Assembly: GCA_041946685.1 (NCBI GenBank)
Contig: JBHGAV010000048.1
Span: 1 to 33,834 of the forward strand
Direction: 5' to 3'
Source: JBHGAV01 sp041946685
GTDB taxonomy: Bacteria > Acidobacteriota > Terriglobia > Bryobacterales > Bryobacteraceae
DNA length: 33,834 nucleotides
Every line of letters starts with the position of its first letter. The stretch's first letter is position 1. Below, in pieces: positions 15,341 through 23,742 of the stretch. Made by a program: the position numbers and the translations under genes. The notes under the pieces are model-generated. The model was not told where the DNA came from. It saw nothing but the letters and a program-made list of their open reading frames with translations, and searched no databases.

Positions 15341-16314
15341 GACTCCGGGTGGCCGTGGTCTACGGCGGCAGAAGCGGCGAGCACGAGGTGTCGGTCCGTT
15401 CCGCTGAGGCCGTGATGGCCGCGATGGATCCGGCCAAGTACGATGTCGCACGATTCTTCATCAGTCCCGAGGGCAAGTGGAAGCCCGGTCCCATCCTGCC
15501 CGAGCCGGGCGCCAACGCGGGCATCGACGTGGTCTTCCCGGTCTTGCACGGGACGTTCGGAGAAGACGGTACGATCCAGGGGCTGCTAGAAATGGCGGAA
15601 CTCCCGTACGTCGGGGCGGGCGTGCTGGCCTCCAGCCTGGCGATGGACAAGGACGCCATGAAGAGGGTTTGCCGCGAGCGCGGTTTGCCCGTGGTGGAGT
15701 GGGTGACCGTGACGCGCTCCAGCCTGGACGCGGACGCGATCCTCAACCGAGTGCAACTGCCGGTATTCGTCAAGCCCGCCAATCTCGGGTCGTCCGTGGG
15801 CATCTCCAAGGCGAAGACGCGCGACGAGCTCCGCCGGGCGCTCGAAGTGGCGGCCGAGTTCGACCGGAAGATCATCGTCGAGCGCGCCGTCAAGGGGCGC
15901 GAACTGGAGTGCGCCGTGATGGGCAACGACGAGGTGTCCGCTTCGCTCCCCTGCGAGGTCTTCCCCAGCCGCGAGTTCTACGATTACGAGGACAAGTACC
16001 TGCTGGACGCCGCACGGTTCGAGGTGCCGGCCGCCTTGACGGCGGAGCAGACCGCCGAAGTGCGCCGTCTGGCCATGGAGTGCTATCGCGCCGTAGGTTG
16101 CGAGGGGATGGCGCGCGTGGACTTCTTCCTGGAAGCGTCCACCGGGCGCATCTACATCAACGAGATCAACACCATCCCCGGCTTCACCTCGATCAGCATG
16201 TTCCCCCGCATGTGGGCCGCCGAGGGTCTGGAATTCCCACGACTCATCGACCGGCTCATCGAGCTCGCGCTCCAGCGCCACCAGACGCGGAAGGCAACCC
16301 GCTACACGAGGTGA
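15337..16314 (+). CDS. ddl: D-alanine--D-alanine ligase
   Basis: A 325-residue ATP-grasp enzyme that joins two D-alanines for the peptidoglycan stem peptide in the cytoplasm. The N-terminal domain starts VAVVYGGRSGEHEVSVRSA, followed by VFPVLHGTFGEDGTIQGLLE, the ATP-binding region FVKPANLGSSVGISK and the C-terminal metal site with INEINTIPGFTSISMFP. All key family stretches are intact and the length is normal. GAGG lies 5 nt before the ATG, which overlaps the arginase stop (ATGA). The protease gene begins 3 nt downstream. Confidence 0.95.
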   Translation: MRLRVAVVYGGRSGEHEVSVRSAEAVMAAMDPAKYDVARFFISPEGKWKPGPILPEPGANAGIDVVFPVLHGTFGEDGTIQGLLEMAELPYVGAGVLASSLAMDKDAMKRVCRERGLPVVEWVTVTRSSLDADAILNRVQLPVFVKPANLGSSVGISKAKTRDELRRALEVAAEFDRKIIVERAVKGRELECAVMGNDEVSASLPCEVFPSREFYDYEDKYLLDAARFEVPAALTAEQTAEVRRLAMECYRAVGCEGMARVDFFLEASTGRIYINEINTIPGFTSISMFPRMWAAEGLEFPRLIDRLIELALQRHQTRKATRYTR

Positions 16315-16317
16315 AGC

Positions 16318-17760
16318 ATGCGGCTGCTTCCGACAGCGCTTCTGGCAGCGGCCGTTTTGGCCCCGGGACAGGAGCTGGAAACCGAGCTGCGCCGTTTCGC
16401 CGAGGTGTACGCCGCCGTGGAGCGCGAGGCGGCCGATCCGGTCGATCCGGACAAGGCGTTTTACGGCGGCGCGATTCCCTCGATGCTGCGCCCCCTGGAT
16501 CCTCACTCGGTCTTCTTCACCCCCGAACAGTTCGAACAGCTTCAGAAGCTCCAGGAGTCCGTGAGCAAGGGGTTCGGCAGCGTGGTGAGCGTCCTGCCCG
16601 GCCGCGTGATCGTGTTGCAGGCGCTGCCGGGCACGCCTTCGGCCAAGGCGGGCCTGGCGCCTGGGGACGAAATCGTGGCCATCAACGGGATTCCGCTGGG
16701 ACGTCTGACCCTGGAGCAACTGATCGGGCTGCTGGGGGAGGCGCGGCAGAAGCCGGCGAACCTTGATGTCCGCCGGCCCGGCAGCGCGCGCACGCTGGAG
16801 TTCACGCTGGTTCCCGAGGAGCTGCAGAATCCCAGCGTAGAGCGCGCGTTCCTGCTGCGGCCCGGAGTCGGCTACATCCGCGTCTCGAGTTTTGACGTTC
16901 AGACGGCGGAGGACTTGAAGAGAGCCATAGAAGGTCTGGGCGGAGAGACGCTCAAAGGCCTGGTGGTTGACCTTCGCAACAACCCCGGGGGTCTGTTGCC
17001 CGTTGCGCTGGAGACCGCCTCGCTATTCCTGAAGCCCGGCCAGCTCTTGCTGACGGTGAGCGGCCGCGCCATGGCGGGAAAGAAAGAGGTGGTTCCGGAG
17101 GACGCAAAGCCATACACGTTCCCGCTGGCCGTGCTGATCAACGAGAAGAGCGCCAGCGCCGCCGAGATCGTCGCGGGTTGCCTCCAGGATCACGACCGCG
17201 CCGCCATCGTCGGCACGCCCAGTTTCGGCAAGGGCCTGGTGGAGACCGTCTACCCGCTCTCGGAGGGGGCGGGACTGGCGCTGACGACGGCCTTCTATTA
17301 CACCCCCAGCGGGCGCTCGATCCAGAGGCCTCTCGCGAGCGGGCAGATCGCCACCCCCGAGCGCGAGGTGTACCGCACCGACGGGGGAAGAACCGTACAA
17401 GGGGGAGGCGGGATCCAGCCCGATTACCTGGTCCAGGAGCGGCCCCTGACCCGGCTCCAGATGTTTCTCCAGGCCAGCGGTTACTTTACCACCTTCGCCA
17501 CGGAGTACTTGCGCTCCCACGGCCCCGTGTCGCGCGACTTCGAGGTAACCCCCGAAGTGCTCGACGAGTTCCGGGCGTTCCTGAGCGCCCGCAAAGTCCT
17601 GCCGGGCGTGGCCGAATGGAGCGAGGTGCGCGGTTGGACCGAGAACCGCCTGAAGACGGAGATCTTCACCCAGGCCTTCGGCGTGGCCGCGGGCGACGAG
17701 GTGGAAGTGCAGCGCGACGCCGCGGTGCTGGCGGCGCTCAAGGCGCTGAACGTGCCCTGA
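16318..17760 (+). CDS. Secreted C-terminal processing protease (S41 family, PDZ)
   Basis: A 480-residue exported serine protease of the Ctp/tail-specific family, which trims the C-termini of envelope proteins. It begins with a signal peptide (LLPTALLAAAVLAPG). A PDZ domain follows at about residues 80-165 (KAGLAPGDEIVAINGIPLG), then the S41 core (about 180-330) with catalytic Ser280 in EKSASAAEI and Lys305 in SFGKGLVE. A C-terminal extension (about 380-480) is helical and has no assigned function. The gene begins 3 nt after ddl with GAGG upstream, so it belongs to the same transcript. It converges with the DegT gene with 13 nt between. Confidence 0.92.
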   Translation: MRLLPTALLAAAVLAPGQELETELRRFAEVYAAVEREAADPVDPDKAFYGGAIPSMLRPLDPHSVFFTPEQFEQLQKLQESVSKGFGSVVSVLPGRVIVLQALPGTPSAKAGLAPGDEIVAINGIPLGRLTLEQLIGLLGEARQKPANLDVRRPGSARTLEFTLVPEELQNPSVERAFLLRPGVGYIRVSSFDVQTAEDLKRAIEGLGGETLKGLVVDLRNNPGGLLPVALETASLFLKPGQLLLTVSGRAMAGKKEVVPEDAKPYTFPLAVLINEKSASAAEIVAGCLQDHDRAAIVGTPSFGKGLVETVYPLSEGAGLALTTAFYYTPSGRSIQRPLASGQIATPEREVYRTDGGRTVQGGGGIQPDYLVQERPLTRLQMFLQASGYFTTFATEYLRSHGPVSRDFEVTPEVLDEFRAFLSARKVLPGVAEWSEVRGWTENRLKTEIFTQAFGVAAGDEVEVQRDAAVLAALKALNVP

Positions 17761-17773
17761 CGTGGACCCGTTT

Positions 17774-18877
17774 TCACCGCCGGTAGAACGCGCGGATCCG
17801 TTCAGCCACGTGCAGGACAGCGGACTCTGTCATGTAGGGCCATAGCGGCAGGCTCAGGATCTCGCGGCAGGCCCGCTCAGCATGGGGGAAGGCGCCGCGC
17901 CTGGCGCCGCGGACGGCAAACGCAGGATGGAGGTGCAGCGGCTGCGGGTAGTGGACTGCGCTGGCGATCCGCTGCTGCCGCAAGTAAGCGCGCAGACGGT
18001 CCCGGTTCTTCGCGCGGATCACATATAGATGGTTGACCGATTCCGGGCCGCGAGAAACGGGCCGGACGGAGGTGCATCCTGCCAGAGCCTCGTCGTAGAG
18101 GGCGGCAAGCCGCCCGCGCCTGCTGTTCCAGTCGTCCAGGTGAGGGAGAAACGCGCGCAGATAGCACGCCTGCATCTCGTCGAGCCGGGAGTTGATCGCG
18201 GGCAGGCGGCTGAACTGATCCCCGTCCCTGCCGCCGTCCCTAAGCAGCCTGATCTTTGCGGCCACCGCCGCCGAACCGGTCACCACAGCCCCGCCGTCGC
18301 CCAGGCAGCCCAGATTCTTGGTGGGATAGAAACTGTAGGCGACCCAGCGTGAATAGCGCGTGAAGGGCTTGCCGCGATGCCGCGCGCCATGAGCCTGGCA
18401 GGCGTCCTGAATCAACGCCACATCGCCTTCCCTTGCCAGGGCCGCGAAGCGGTTCAGGTCACAGGGCTGGCCGTACAGGTGTACCACCACGACGGCGCCG
18501 GTCTTGCGATTGATCCGTTGAGCCGCGTCTTCCGGATCCAGCAGCAGGCTCGACGGGTCGATGTCGGCAAAGCGCGGCAGAGCTCCGGCGGCCAGGATCG
18601 CCTGCGCGGTGAACGGGGAGGTCAATGCGGAAGTCAGAACCTCCCGCCTGGACTCTGGGAGATCAGCCGAGCGAAGGCACAATTCCAGTGCAGCCGTACC
18701 GGAACCCACGCCCACTGCATAGGCTGCATCCAGACGCCGCGCCAGCTCCCGCTCGAAAAGAGCGACCTGTTCTCCCAGGATGAACTGCATGCGGCCGAAC
18801 AGGCGGCTCAGGTAGCGGCTCAGCTTTGGTTCGGCCGCCGCCAACTGCGGCCGTAGCTCCAGCATCGGGATGTTCAT
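17774..18877 (-). CDS. DegT/DnrJ/EryC1/StrS-family sugar aminotransferase
   Basis: A 367-residue PLP-dependent enzyme of the family that transfers an amino group to nucleotide-linked keto-sugars for surface glycans. The PLP-binding Lys187 lies in FYPTKNLGCLGDGG, and the cofactor-contacting Asp158 lies in IQDACQAHGA, both typical. Length fits the family. The ATG at 18877 overlaps the stop of the GT2 gene (ATGA) and is the natural start; the frame stays open upstream without similarity. It is the last gene of the epimerase-methyltransferase-GT2-DegT cassette. Some family members are dehydratases rather than aminotransferases, but the Lys makes transamination the better guess. Confidence 0.88.
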   Translation of the reverse strand: MNIPMLELRPQLAAAEPKLSRYLSRLFGRMQFILGEQVALFERELARRLDAAYAVGVGSGTAALELCLRSADLPESRREVLTSALTSPFTAQAILAAGALPRFADIDPSSLLLDPEDAAQRINRKTGAVVVVHLYGQPCDLNRFAALAREGDVALIQDACQAHGARHRGKPFTRYSRWVAYSFYPTKNLGCLGDGGAVVTGSAAVAAKIRLLRDGGRDGDQFSRLPAINSRLDEMQACYLRAFLPHLDDWNSRRGRLAALYDEALAGCTSVRPVSRGPESVNHLYVIRAKNRDRLRAYLRQQRIASAVHYPQPLHLHPAFAVRGARRGAFPHAERACREILSLPLWPYMTESAVLHVAERIRAFYRR

Positions 18878-19623
18878 GCGGTCCGGTGCACCTTCCTGGC
18901 AAGGGCGGGCTTCACAACGACCGTAGCGTAGAGCCTGACAAGCTGGTAGAGCGTAACCAGAAGCGACCGCAGCCGGAAGAACTGGCTGCGCCCATACAGC
19001 CGCGGGTAGTGATGCACACCCACCTCCTCGAACTCCCAGCCCGTCGTCTCCAGCTTGCGCACCAATTCCACGCACACCGTCCCGCTGGTGCTCTCCAGCG
19101 AAATCGCATCCACAAGCTGCCTCCGGATCAGGCGGTAGTCGCAGTCGATGTCGCGGACTTCAACGCCGAACAGGAGGCGCGCGAGCGAGTTGTAGATCTT
19201 GCCGATCCACACGCGGTGGAGGGGATCGTGCCTCTCCAGCTTGTAGCCATTGACGAATCCGGTACGCGGCCCGAGACGCGCCGCCAGCAGGGGAAGCTCA
19301 CGGATGTCGTACTGCCCGTCTCCGTCCGTGTAGAACACCAGCTCTTTGCGCGCGGCGGCAAACCCGCTGCGCAGCGCGGCGCCGTAACCGCGATTCCGCT
19401 CGTGCGTGACCACGCGCAAGCGCTCGCCATAGCGCGCCTGGAGGCGTTCAAGCACCTCGGCGGTGTCGTCGTGGCTGCCGTCGTTCACCACAATCACTTC
19501 GAAGTCCTCCACCCACCCTTCGAGCAGGGCGAAGGTGGCGCCGACGAGCGACGGCAGACCGGGTGCGTCATTGTAGGCGGGGAAGAAGGCGCTCAGGGAG
19601 GAACACTCTTGTGTGGATTTCAT
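18874..19623 (-). CDS. Family 2 glycosyltransferase, polyprenyl-phosphate sugar synthase-like
   Basis: A 249-residue GT2 enzyme with the GT-A fold. Visible landmarks are FFPAYNDAPGLPSLV at the start, VIVVNDGSHDDT (nucleotide-binding), GYGAALRSGF and the metal site DGD at residues 100-102 in YTDGDGQYD. The style is that of dolichol-phosphate mannose synthase and undecaprenyl-phosphate glycosyltransferases. Only one hydrophobic segment is seen near the C-terminus (LLVTLYQLVRLYATVVV), which may anchor it to the inner leaflet. The ATG at 19623 overlaps the methyltransferase stop. It could supply lipid-linked sugar to the divergent GT-C-like protein; donor sugar unknown. Confidence 0.88.
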   Translation of the reverse strand: MKSTQECSSLSAFFPAYNDAPGLPSLVGATFALLEGWVEDFEVIVVNDGSHDDTAEVLERLQARYGERLRVVTHERNRGYGAALRSGFAAARKELVFYTDGDGQYDIRELPLLAARLGPRTGFVNGYKLERHDPLHRVWIGKIYNSLARLLFGVEVRDIDCDYRLIRRQLVDAISLESTSGTVCVELVRKLETTGWEFEEVGVHHYPRLYGRSQFFRLRSLLVTLYQLVRLYATVVVKPALARKVHRTA

Positions 19624-20372
19624 GCGATCTTCTCCCCCACCAGAATGAGAGACTGGCCGGCCGGAAGATCGAAGCCCCTTCCCACCCAAACCGACTCGGC
19701 CCAGAGGAAAGTGTAGAGAGTGCGGTCCAGCCAGCCGGCGACTGGACGCACTCCGGATTCCGGGGCAGGGCGCCGCAGCGGCTCCCAAACGCGGAACTTG
19801 GCTAAAGCCACGGGTAGCAGCAGCGTGTTGGCGTATGTGCTTCTCAGGACGCGGATTCCGCAGTCGCGGAGGGCCCCGGTCAGCCTCCCGCGTGTGAACC
19901 GCTGGCGCTCCCCCACGAACCCGGAGTGCCGGCTGCGTAAGACGTTCAAAGCGCCTGCCCTCAGAACCATGAGACCCCCGCGCGACAGGACGCGAGCCAT
20001 CTCCCGGATTGGGCGGATCTCCTCTCCGGGCGCAAAGTGCACCAGAACGTCCATCGCGGTGACCAAATCAAACGAGCCTTCGCGGAACGGCAGAGCCGAC
20101 AGGTCAGCCTGGGAGATCCTCTTTAGGCCGTAGCCGCGGGCAAAGGCTAGACCGTTTGCGGCGATGTCGGAGGGATAGACCGTCCAGCCCCTTTCACGCT
20201 CAAGCACTTGGGCAAAGTAACCGGTGCCGCACCCCGCCTCCAGCACCCGGCGGATCTGGCGGCCGGCCAGAAGCGGTTCAAGAGCACGGAACAGGATCCG
20301 CCGCATGCCCCGGTACCACCAAAACGTGCGCTCCGCTTCAGCGATATGAGCGAATTCGGCCGGATTCATCAT
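19620..20372 (-). CDS. Class I SAM-dependent methyltransferase
   Basis: A 250-residue methyltransferase with the Rossmann motif I VLEAGCGTGYF (residues about 43-53), the acidic post-I residue in YPSDIA and motif VTAMDVLVHF. The N-terminus (FAHIAEAERTFWWYRGM) resembles methyltransferases of glycan clusters. The target is unknown; a sugar hydroxyl or amino group is plausible from the neighbours. Two ATGs in tandem exist; the one at 20372 overlaps the epimerase stop (ATGATGA). Its own last bases overlap the GT2 start. Confidence 0.85.
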   Translation of the reverse strand: MMNPAEFAHIAEAERTFWWYRGMRRILFRALEPLLAGRQIRRVLEAGCGTGYFAQVLERERGWTVYPSDIAANGLAFARGYGLKRISQADLSALPFREGSFDLVTAMDVLVHFAPGEEIRPIREMARVLSRGGLMVLRAGALNVLRSRHSGFVGERQRFTRGRLTGALRDCGIRVLRSTYANTLLLPVALAKFRVWEPLRRPAPESGVRPVAGWLDRTLYTFLWAESVWVGRGFDLPAGQSLILVGEKIA

Positions 20373-21430
20373 CTGGCCGCAGACCGCCATTCCAGCGCCG
20401 CGACGGGTTCGAGCAGCTCACACCGCCCATTGGCTTTCTGCGAGTCGAAATATCGGCTCAACTCCCTGCGGTAGTAGGCCAGCGTGCTGGCGATGCCCCG
20501 CCGGAATGGCGTGGCGGGAGTCCATCCCAGCTCGCGCGCGATGCGGCGGCAGTCGGCGTAATAATCGCCGATGTCGATCGCCTTCCTCTCGGGCGGAAAC
20601 GGGCGGAAGACCGGAGGCGGCCCGCCGGCTTCCTCCAGCGCGATGGCCGCGATCTCCCGCAGCGGTAGAGCCGTCGGCCCCCCGACGTTGTACACCGGTG
20701 AGGCGGGTTTCGCGGCTGATCCCGCCAGGAGGAACGCCTCCACCGCGTCATCGACGTACAAGGGGTCCCGCAGTTGGCCGCCGCTGCCGAATACTTCCAG
20801 CGGCTGCTTGAGCACGAGCTTCCGGATGAAAACGCTCAGCACTCCCTGGCAGGCCGTATCCAGCGCCATCCGGGGGCCGTAGACGTTCGTCAACTGGAGC
20901 ACCACGCTTTGCAGCGCGCCTCCGCGGGCGAACATCAAGTGGTACATCATGGCGTTGTACTTGTGGACGCCGTTGAAGTCGACGGGACGAACCGGATGCT
21001 CCTCGTCCACGGGCAGATACTGGGGCACCCCGTAAACCTGGCGCGTACCTGCGTACACGATGCGGACTCCCGGTGCCGCCCGCGCGCATTCCTGAACGAA
21101 CCTCAATTGAGCGCGCGAGTTCAACTCGGCGTCTCTTTCGGGGAATTGCATGCTGTGGACGTGGCTCACTTCCCCCGCGAGGTTGAAGACAACGTCGGCT
21201 GACGCCAGCACCTTTCGGAACTCGGGCGCCTCGGCGATGTCCCGCGCCAGCAACGTGACGGCGTCCCGAACCGGATGGATGTTGTGCTCGTTGGCTCCGC
21301 AGCAGTGGACCTTCGAGTCGATCACAGTCACCCTGGCGCCCCGTTCGACCAGCCTGAGGACCAGGTTGCTGCCTATGAATCCGAGACCGCCCGTTACGAC
21401 AGCTTTCACCTGCCGATAGCTGGAACTCAC
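20369..21430 (-). CDS. NAD-dependent epimerase/dehydratase (extended SDR), Asn at the catalytic Tyr position
   Basis: A 353-residue extended short-chain dehydrogenase that probably acts on a nucleotide sugar. The NAD-binding glycine motif TGGLGFIGS is at residues 13-21. FNLAGEVSHVHS, YAGTRQVYG, LTNVYGPRM, QLRDPLYVDDAVEAF and VYNVGG follow in the normal order. In place of the usual YxxxK the sequence reads NGVHK, with Asn153 and Lys157, so the catalytic Tyr is replaced. I chose the GTG at 21430 because GGAGG lies 9 nt upstream; a GTG at 21409 begins right before the glycine motif and is the alternative. It is the first gene of a four-gene cassette behind a near-perfect promoter. Confidence 0.85.
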   Translation of the reverse strand: MSSSYRQVKAVVTGGLGFIGSNLVLRLVERGARVTVIDSKVHCCGANEHNIHPVRDAVTLLARDIAEAPEFRKVLASADVVFNLAGEVSHVHSMQFPERDAELNSRAQLRFVQECARAAPGVRIVYAGTRQVYGVPQYLPVDEEHPVRPVDFNGVHKYNAMMYHLMFARGGALQSVVLQLTNVYGPRMALDTACQGVLSVFIRKLVLKQPLEVFGSGGQLRDPLYVDDAVEAFLLAGSAAKPASPVYNVGGPTALPLREIAAIALEEAGGPPPVFRPFPPERKAIDIGDYYADCRRIARELGWTPATPFRRGIASTLAYYRRELSRYFDSQKANGRCELLEPVAALEWRSAAR

Positions 21431-21472
21431 CTTTTCCAGCCTCCTTCGCGCCGCCCCCGCCGGCGGCGCCAA

Positions 21473-21502
21473 TTGATGCCAACTGTCTTGGTAGCGTATT
21501 AT
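21473..21502 (+). promoter_or_regulatory. Candidate promoter of the GT-C-like gene
   Basis: TTGATG (21473-21478), an 18-nt spacer and TATTAT (21497-21502) face the membrane protein gene. An overlapping TATACT (21500-21505) is an alternative -10. Transcription would start about 12 nt before the ATG at 21521. It overlaps the strong opposite promoter base for base, so polymerases on the two strands should exclude one another. Confidence 0.45.
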
Positions 21503-21527
21503 ACTTTCTTCATTAACAAAATGTCAA
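21498..21527 (-). promoter_or_regulatory. Consensus sigma-70 promoter of the glycan cassette
   Basis: The minus strand carries a perfect TTGACA at 21527-21522 and a perfect TATAAT at 21503-21498, separated by 18 nt. It faces the epimerase gene, with a predicted start near 21491 and a leader of about 60 nt ending in GGAGG. It sits in an AT-rich island that stands out sharply from the GC-rich surroundings. Its -35 box overlaps the start codon region of the divergent gene. Confidence 0.8.
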
Positions 21528-22852
21528 GAATGTTAAGTGCCGAAAGTCCTGATTGGTGGCTTGCCAAGCGGTTGCGCGTGGCGTTGATTCTGGCGGCGCT
21601 GGCGGTCCTCGCCTACCTGCCCGCCCAGGGGCTGCCTTTCATTTCGGACGACTACCCCCACATCCACCTGGCAAGGCAATACGGTCCGATCTCTGGATGG
21701 CCGGAGCTTGCCTCCGACCTCCTATACCGGAGCCGAGCCACGTCCCTGGTTCTAAGCTATTGGACTGAGAGAGCTTTCGGGCTGTCTCCCCTAGCCTTCC
21801 ACCTCAGCAGTCTGGCGCTGCACGTTCTGAACGTCTGGCTGATCTTGCTCCTGGGGGCCTGGCCTCGAATTGGCTGGAAATGCTCCGCAGCCGCCGCGGC
21901 CTTCTTCGCCGTGCATGAGGGGCACCAGGAGGCCGTGATCTGGTACGCGGCAGTTCACGAAGAAATCCACCTTGTATTTGCGTTGGTCTGTCTCCACCTC
22001 TGGGTGAGGTGGCTGTCCGCTAGGGGGGCCTGGCTCTATGTCGCCAGTATCTGTGCATACATCCTGGCGCTGCTGTCGAAGGAGTCGGCGGTTGCCGTTG
22101 GCCCGCTGCTGGCGCTGGTCGCGTTGATCGAGCGGGCGGGGTGGCGCCGCACGGCATGGGCGGTAATGCCGTTTGCCGTCTTGGCGGGACTGTACTTCGG
22201 GGCGATCTATGCCGGCCGGGCGACTCACGGCCACTTCAACGACATCGGCACATTCTCGCTTCAAGCCCCCTTCTGGGTCACTTGGCGAAACAGCATGGGC
22301 CGCCTGTTCTGGATCTGGGGCTGGTTGGGAGTGCTGCCCTTGGCGTTTTGGCGCTCCAAGGCCCGCACCGCCCTGGCGTTTTTGGGGGCCGCATGGGCCG
22401 GCATCACCCTGCTGCCCTATTGTTTCCTGACATATATGCCAAGGGTGCCCAGCCGGCACACCTACTTCGCCAGTGTCGGTCTGGCTCTGGCGGTCGCGGC
22501 CGCGTTCCGGGCTTTCTGGGAGAGGTTCCAGACGCGTCCGTGGATGGGCTGGACGCTGGCGGCGGTCATCATACTCCACAACTGTGTCTACCTTTGGACG
22601 CGAAAGCAGAGCCAGTTCATGGCGCTGGCTGCTCCGACCGAGCAGCTTGTCATCTTTGCTTCCCAGGTGGAGGGGCCGGTCTACGTGCACTGCTTCCCTT
22701 ACGGATTCGAGGCCGCCGAGCGTGCGGTGGAACTGCGGCTGGGCAAACAAGCCTATCTGATGGGCCCCGCCCGGCCGTTGTCGGAGATCAAAGACAGAAC
22801 CAACGTCTTCTGCTGGACTCCCCGCGAACATTGGGACCGGGCATCAGACTGA
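21521..22852 (+). CDS. Polytopic membrane protein, GT-C glycosyltransferase-like
   Basis: A 443-residue protein with about ten or more hydrophobic helices. After the first helix (LILAALAVLAYLPAQ) comes FISDDYPHIHLA with paired Asp43-Asp44 in the first outer loop, the pattern expected for the catalytic acid of GT-C enzymes, which use polyprenyl-phosphate sugars on the outer face of the membrane. A soluble C-terminal tail of about 90 residues follows. No specific family (ArnT, PMT, O-antigen polymerase) is clearly matched, so the call is by topology and motif. ATG at 21521 or 21530 are both possible and neither has a ribosome site. It diverges from the glycan cassette. Confidence 0.65.
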   Translation: MSRMLSAESPDWWLAKRLRVALILAALAVLAYLPAQGLPFISDDYPHIHLARQYGPISGWPELASDLLYRSRATSLVLSYWTERAFGLSPLAFHLSSLALHVLNVWLILLLGAWPRIGWKCSAAAAAFFAVHEGHQEAVIWYAAVHEEIHLVFALVCLHLWVRWLSARGAWLYVASICAYILALLSKESAVAVGPLLALVALIERAGWRRTAWAVMPFAVLAGLYFGAIYAGRATHGHFNDIGTFSLQAPFWVTWRNSMGRLFWIWGWLGVLPLAFWRSKARTALAFLGAAWAGITLLPYCFLTYMPRVPSRHTYFASVGLALAVAAAFRAFWERFQTRPWMGWTLAAVIILHNCVYLWTRKQSQFMALAAPTEQLVIFASQVEGPVYVHCFPYGFEAAERAVELRLGKQAYLMGPARPLSEIKDRTNVFCWTPREHWDRASD

Positions 22853-23078
22853 TGACCTGGCGAAGGGGCCGCCATGACCAGGGCAAGAGCACCAGGGCCG
22901 GCGGACGGAAGCCGAAGCCCGGCGGCAGGCCAAAAGGCCTGGCCCCACTTGTGAAGCCTGACTTATTGAATTGACTTCTGACGCAGGACACCAGTCTTAC
23001 TGCGCACGGCAAGCCTCCTCACCGGGAGTTGATGTGCACGGGAGCGGATGGATTACAGAGCAGCCGGCCAATTCCGGT
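22853..23078. other. Intergenic stretch without a supported gene
   Basis: This 226-base gap lies between the convergent GT-C-like and DedA genes. It holds a small inverted repeat (22926-22941) and a weak CCGG-rich palindrome near 23064-23077 beside the dedA stop. A 26-codon frame near 22874 has no ribosome site or protein character. I see no RNA gene. Confidence 0.6.
22926..22941. terminator. Small hairpin in the convergent gap, weak terminator candidate
   Basis: CAGGCC, an AAAA loop, then GGCCTG form a 6-bp perfect stem about 75 nt after the stop of the GT-C-like gene. No T-run follows on the plus strand, so it may only slow transcription or stabilise an mRNA end. Confidence 0.3.
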
Positions 23079-23732
23079 TCACTTCTGCGGCTTCTTGCGC
23101 CTGGCGATCCAGGCTTCCCGCAGGACGGGCACGAGCGAAACGAAGATGATCAGCAGGATCACCTTCTCGAAGTGCCGGCGAATGAGGGGAACGCTGCCGA
23201 GGTAGTACCCGAGAGTCGTGAGGCCAAACACCCAGCCGACCGCGCCGAAGACGTCGTAGGAAAGGAAACGCGCGTAATTCATCCGGCCCACCCCAGCCAT
23301 GAACGGTGCGAAGGTGCGCACGATCGGGACGAACTTGGCGTAGATCATGGTCCGGCCCCCGTACTTCGAATAGAACGCTTGTGTCCGATGGACATACTGC
23401 TTCTTGAAGAAACGGCCGTCAGGCCGGCGGAAGACGAGCTCCCCCGTGCGGCGGCCGAGGAAGTAGCCCATGGAGTCCCCGAGCAGAGCGGCTGCCATCA
23501 GGACCAGGTTGATCGTCAGAAGGTCCAGCTTGCCGGCGCCCACGACCACGCCGACGGTAAACAGGAGGGAATCTCCCGGCAGGAAGAAACCCGTCAGAAG
23601 GCCCGTCTCCGCGAAGATCACGCCAAACAGCAGCCCGTAGCCGAGCCACCCCGTGAGCACGGTGGAGATGAGATGGATCAGCCGCTCAGGCGTCGTCAGC
23701 GTACGCAGAAAGTCCAGCAGGGCTTGGATCAT
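23079..23732 (-). CDS. DedA-family membrane protein
   Basis: A 217-residue integral membrane protein of the DedA/SNARE-associated (VTT) family, implicated in flipping of polyprenyl-phosphate or phospholipids across the inner membrane. Diagnostic stretches are FAETGLLTGFFLPGDSLLF, GYFLGRRTG and KFVPIVRTFAPFMAGVGRM with the conserved Arg and Pro. Four to five helices are readable and the tail is basic (RRKKPQK). The ATG follows the ppiD-like stop by 10 nt on the same strand, so they are probably cotranscribed. Confidence 0.92.
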   Translation of the reverse strand: MIQALLDFLRTLTTPERLIHLISTVLTGWLGYGLLFGVIFAETGLLTGFFLPGDSLLFTVGVVVGAGKLDLLTINLVLMAAALLGDSMGYFLGRRTGELVFRRPDGRFFKKQYVHRTQAFYSKYGGRTMIYAKFVPIVRTFAPFMAGVGRMNYARFLSYDVFGAVGWVFGLTTLGYYLGSVPLIRRHFEKVILLIIFVSLVPVLREAWIARRKKPQK

Positions 23733-23742
23733 GCTGGTTACA

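Noticed and set aside
15337..16314. Whether the D-Ala-D-Ala ligase is a D-Ala-D-Lac (vancomycin-resistance) ligase
   Set aside because: The gene sits in a housekeeping operon without vanH/vanX-like neighbours, and the sequence reads as a standard ligase.
22874..22954. Possible 26-codon gene in the longest intergenic gap
   Set aside because: No ribosome site, no recognisable protein features and it overlaps the small hairpin.
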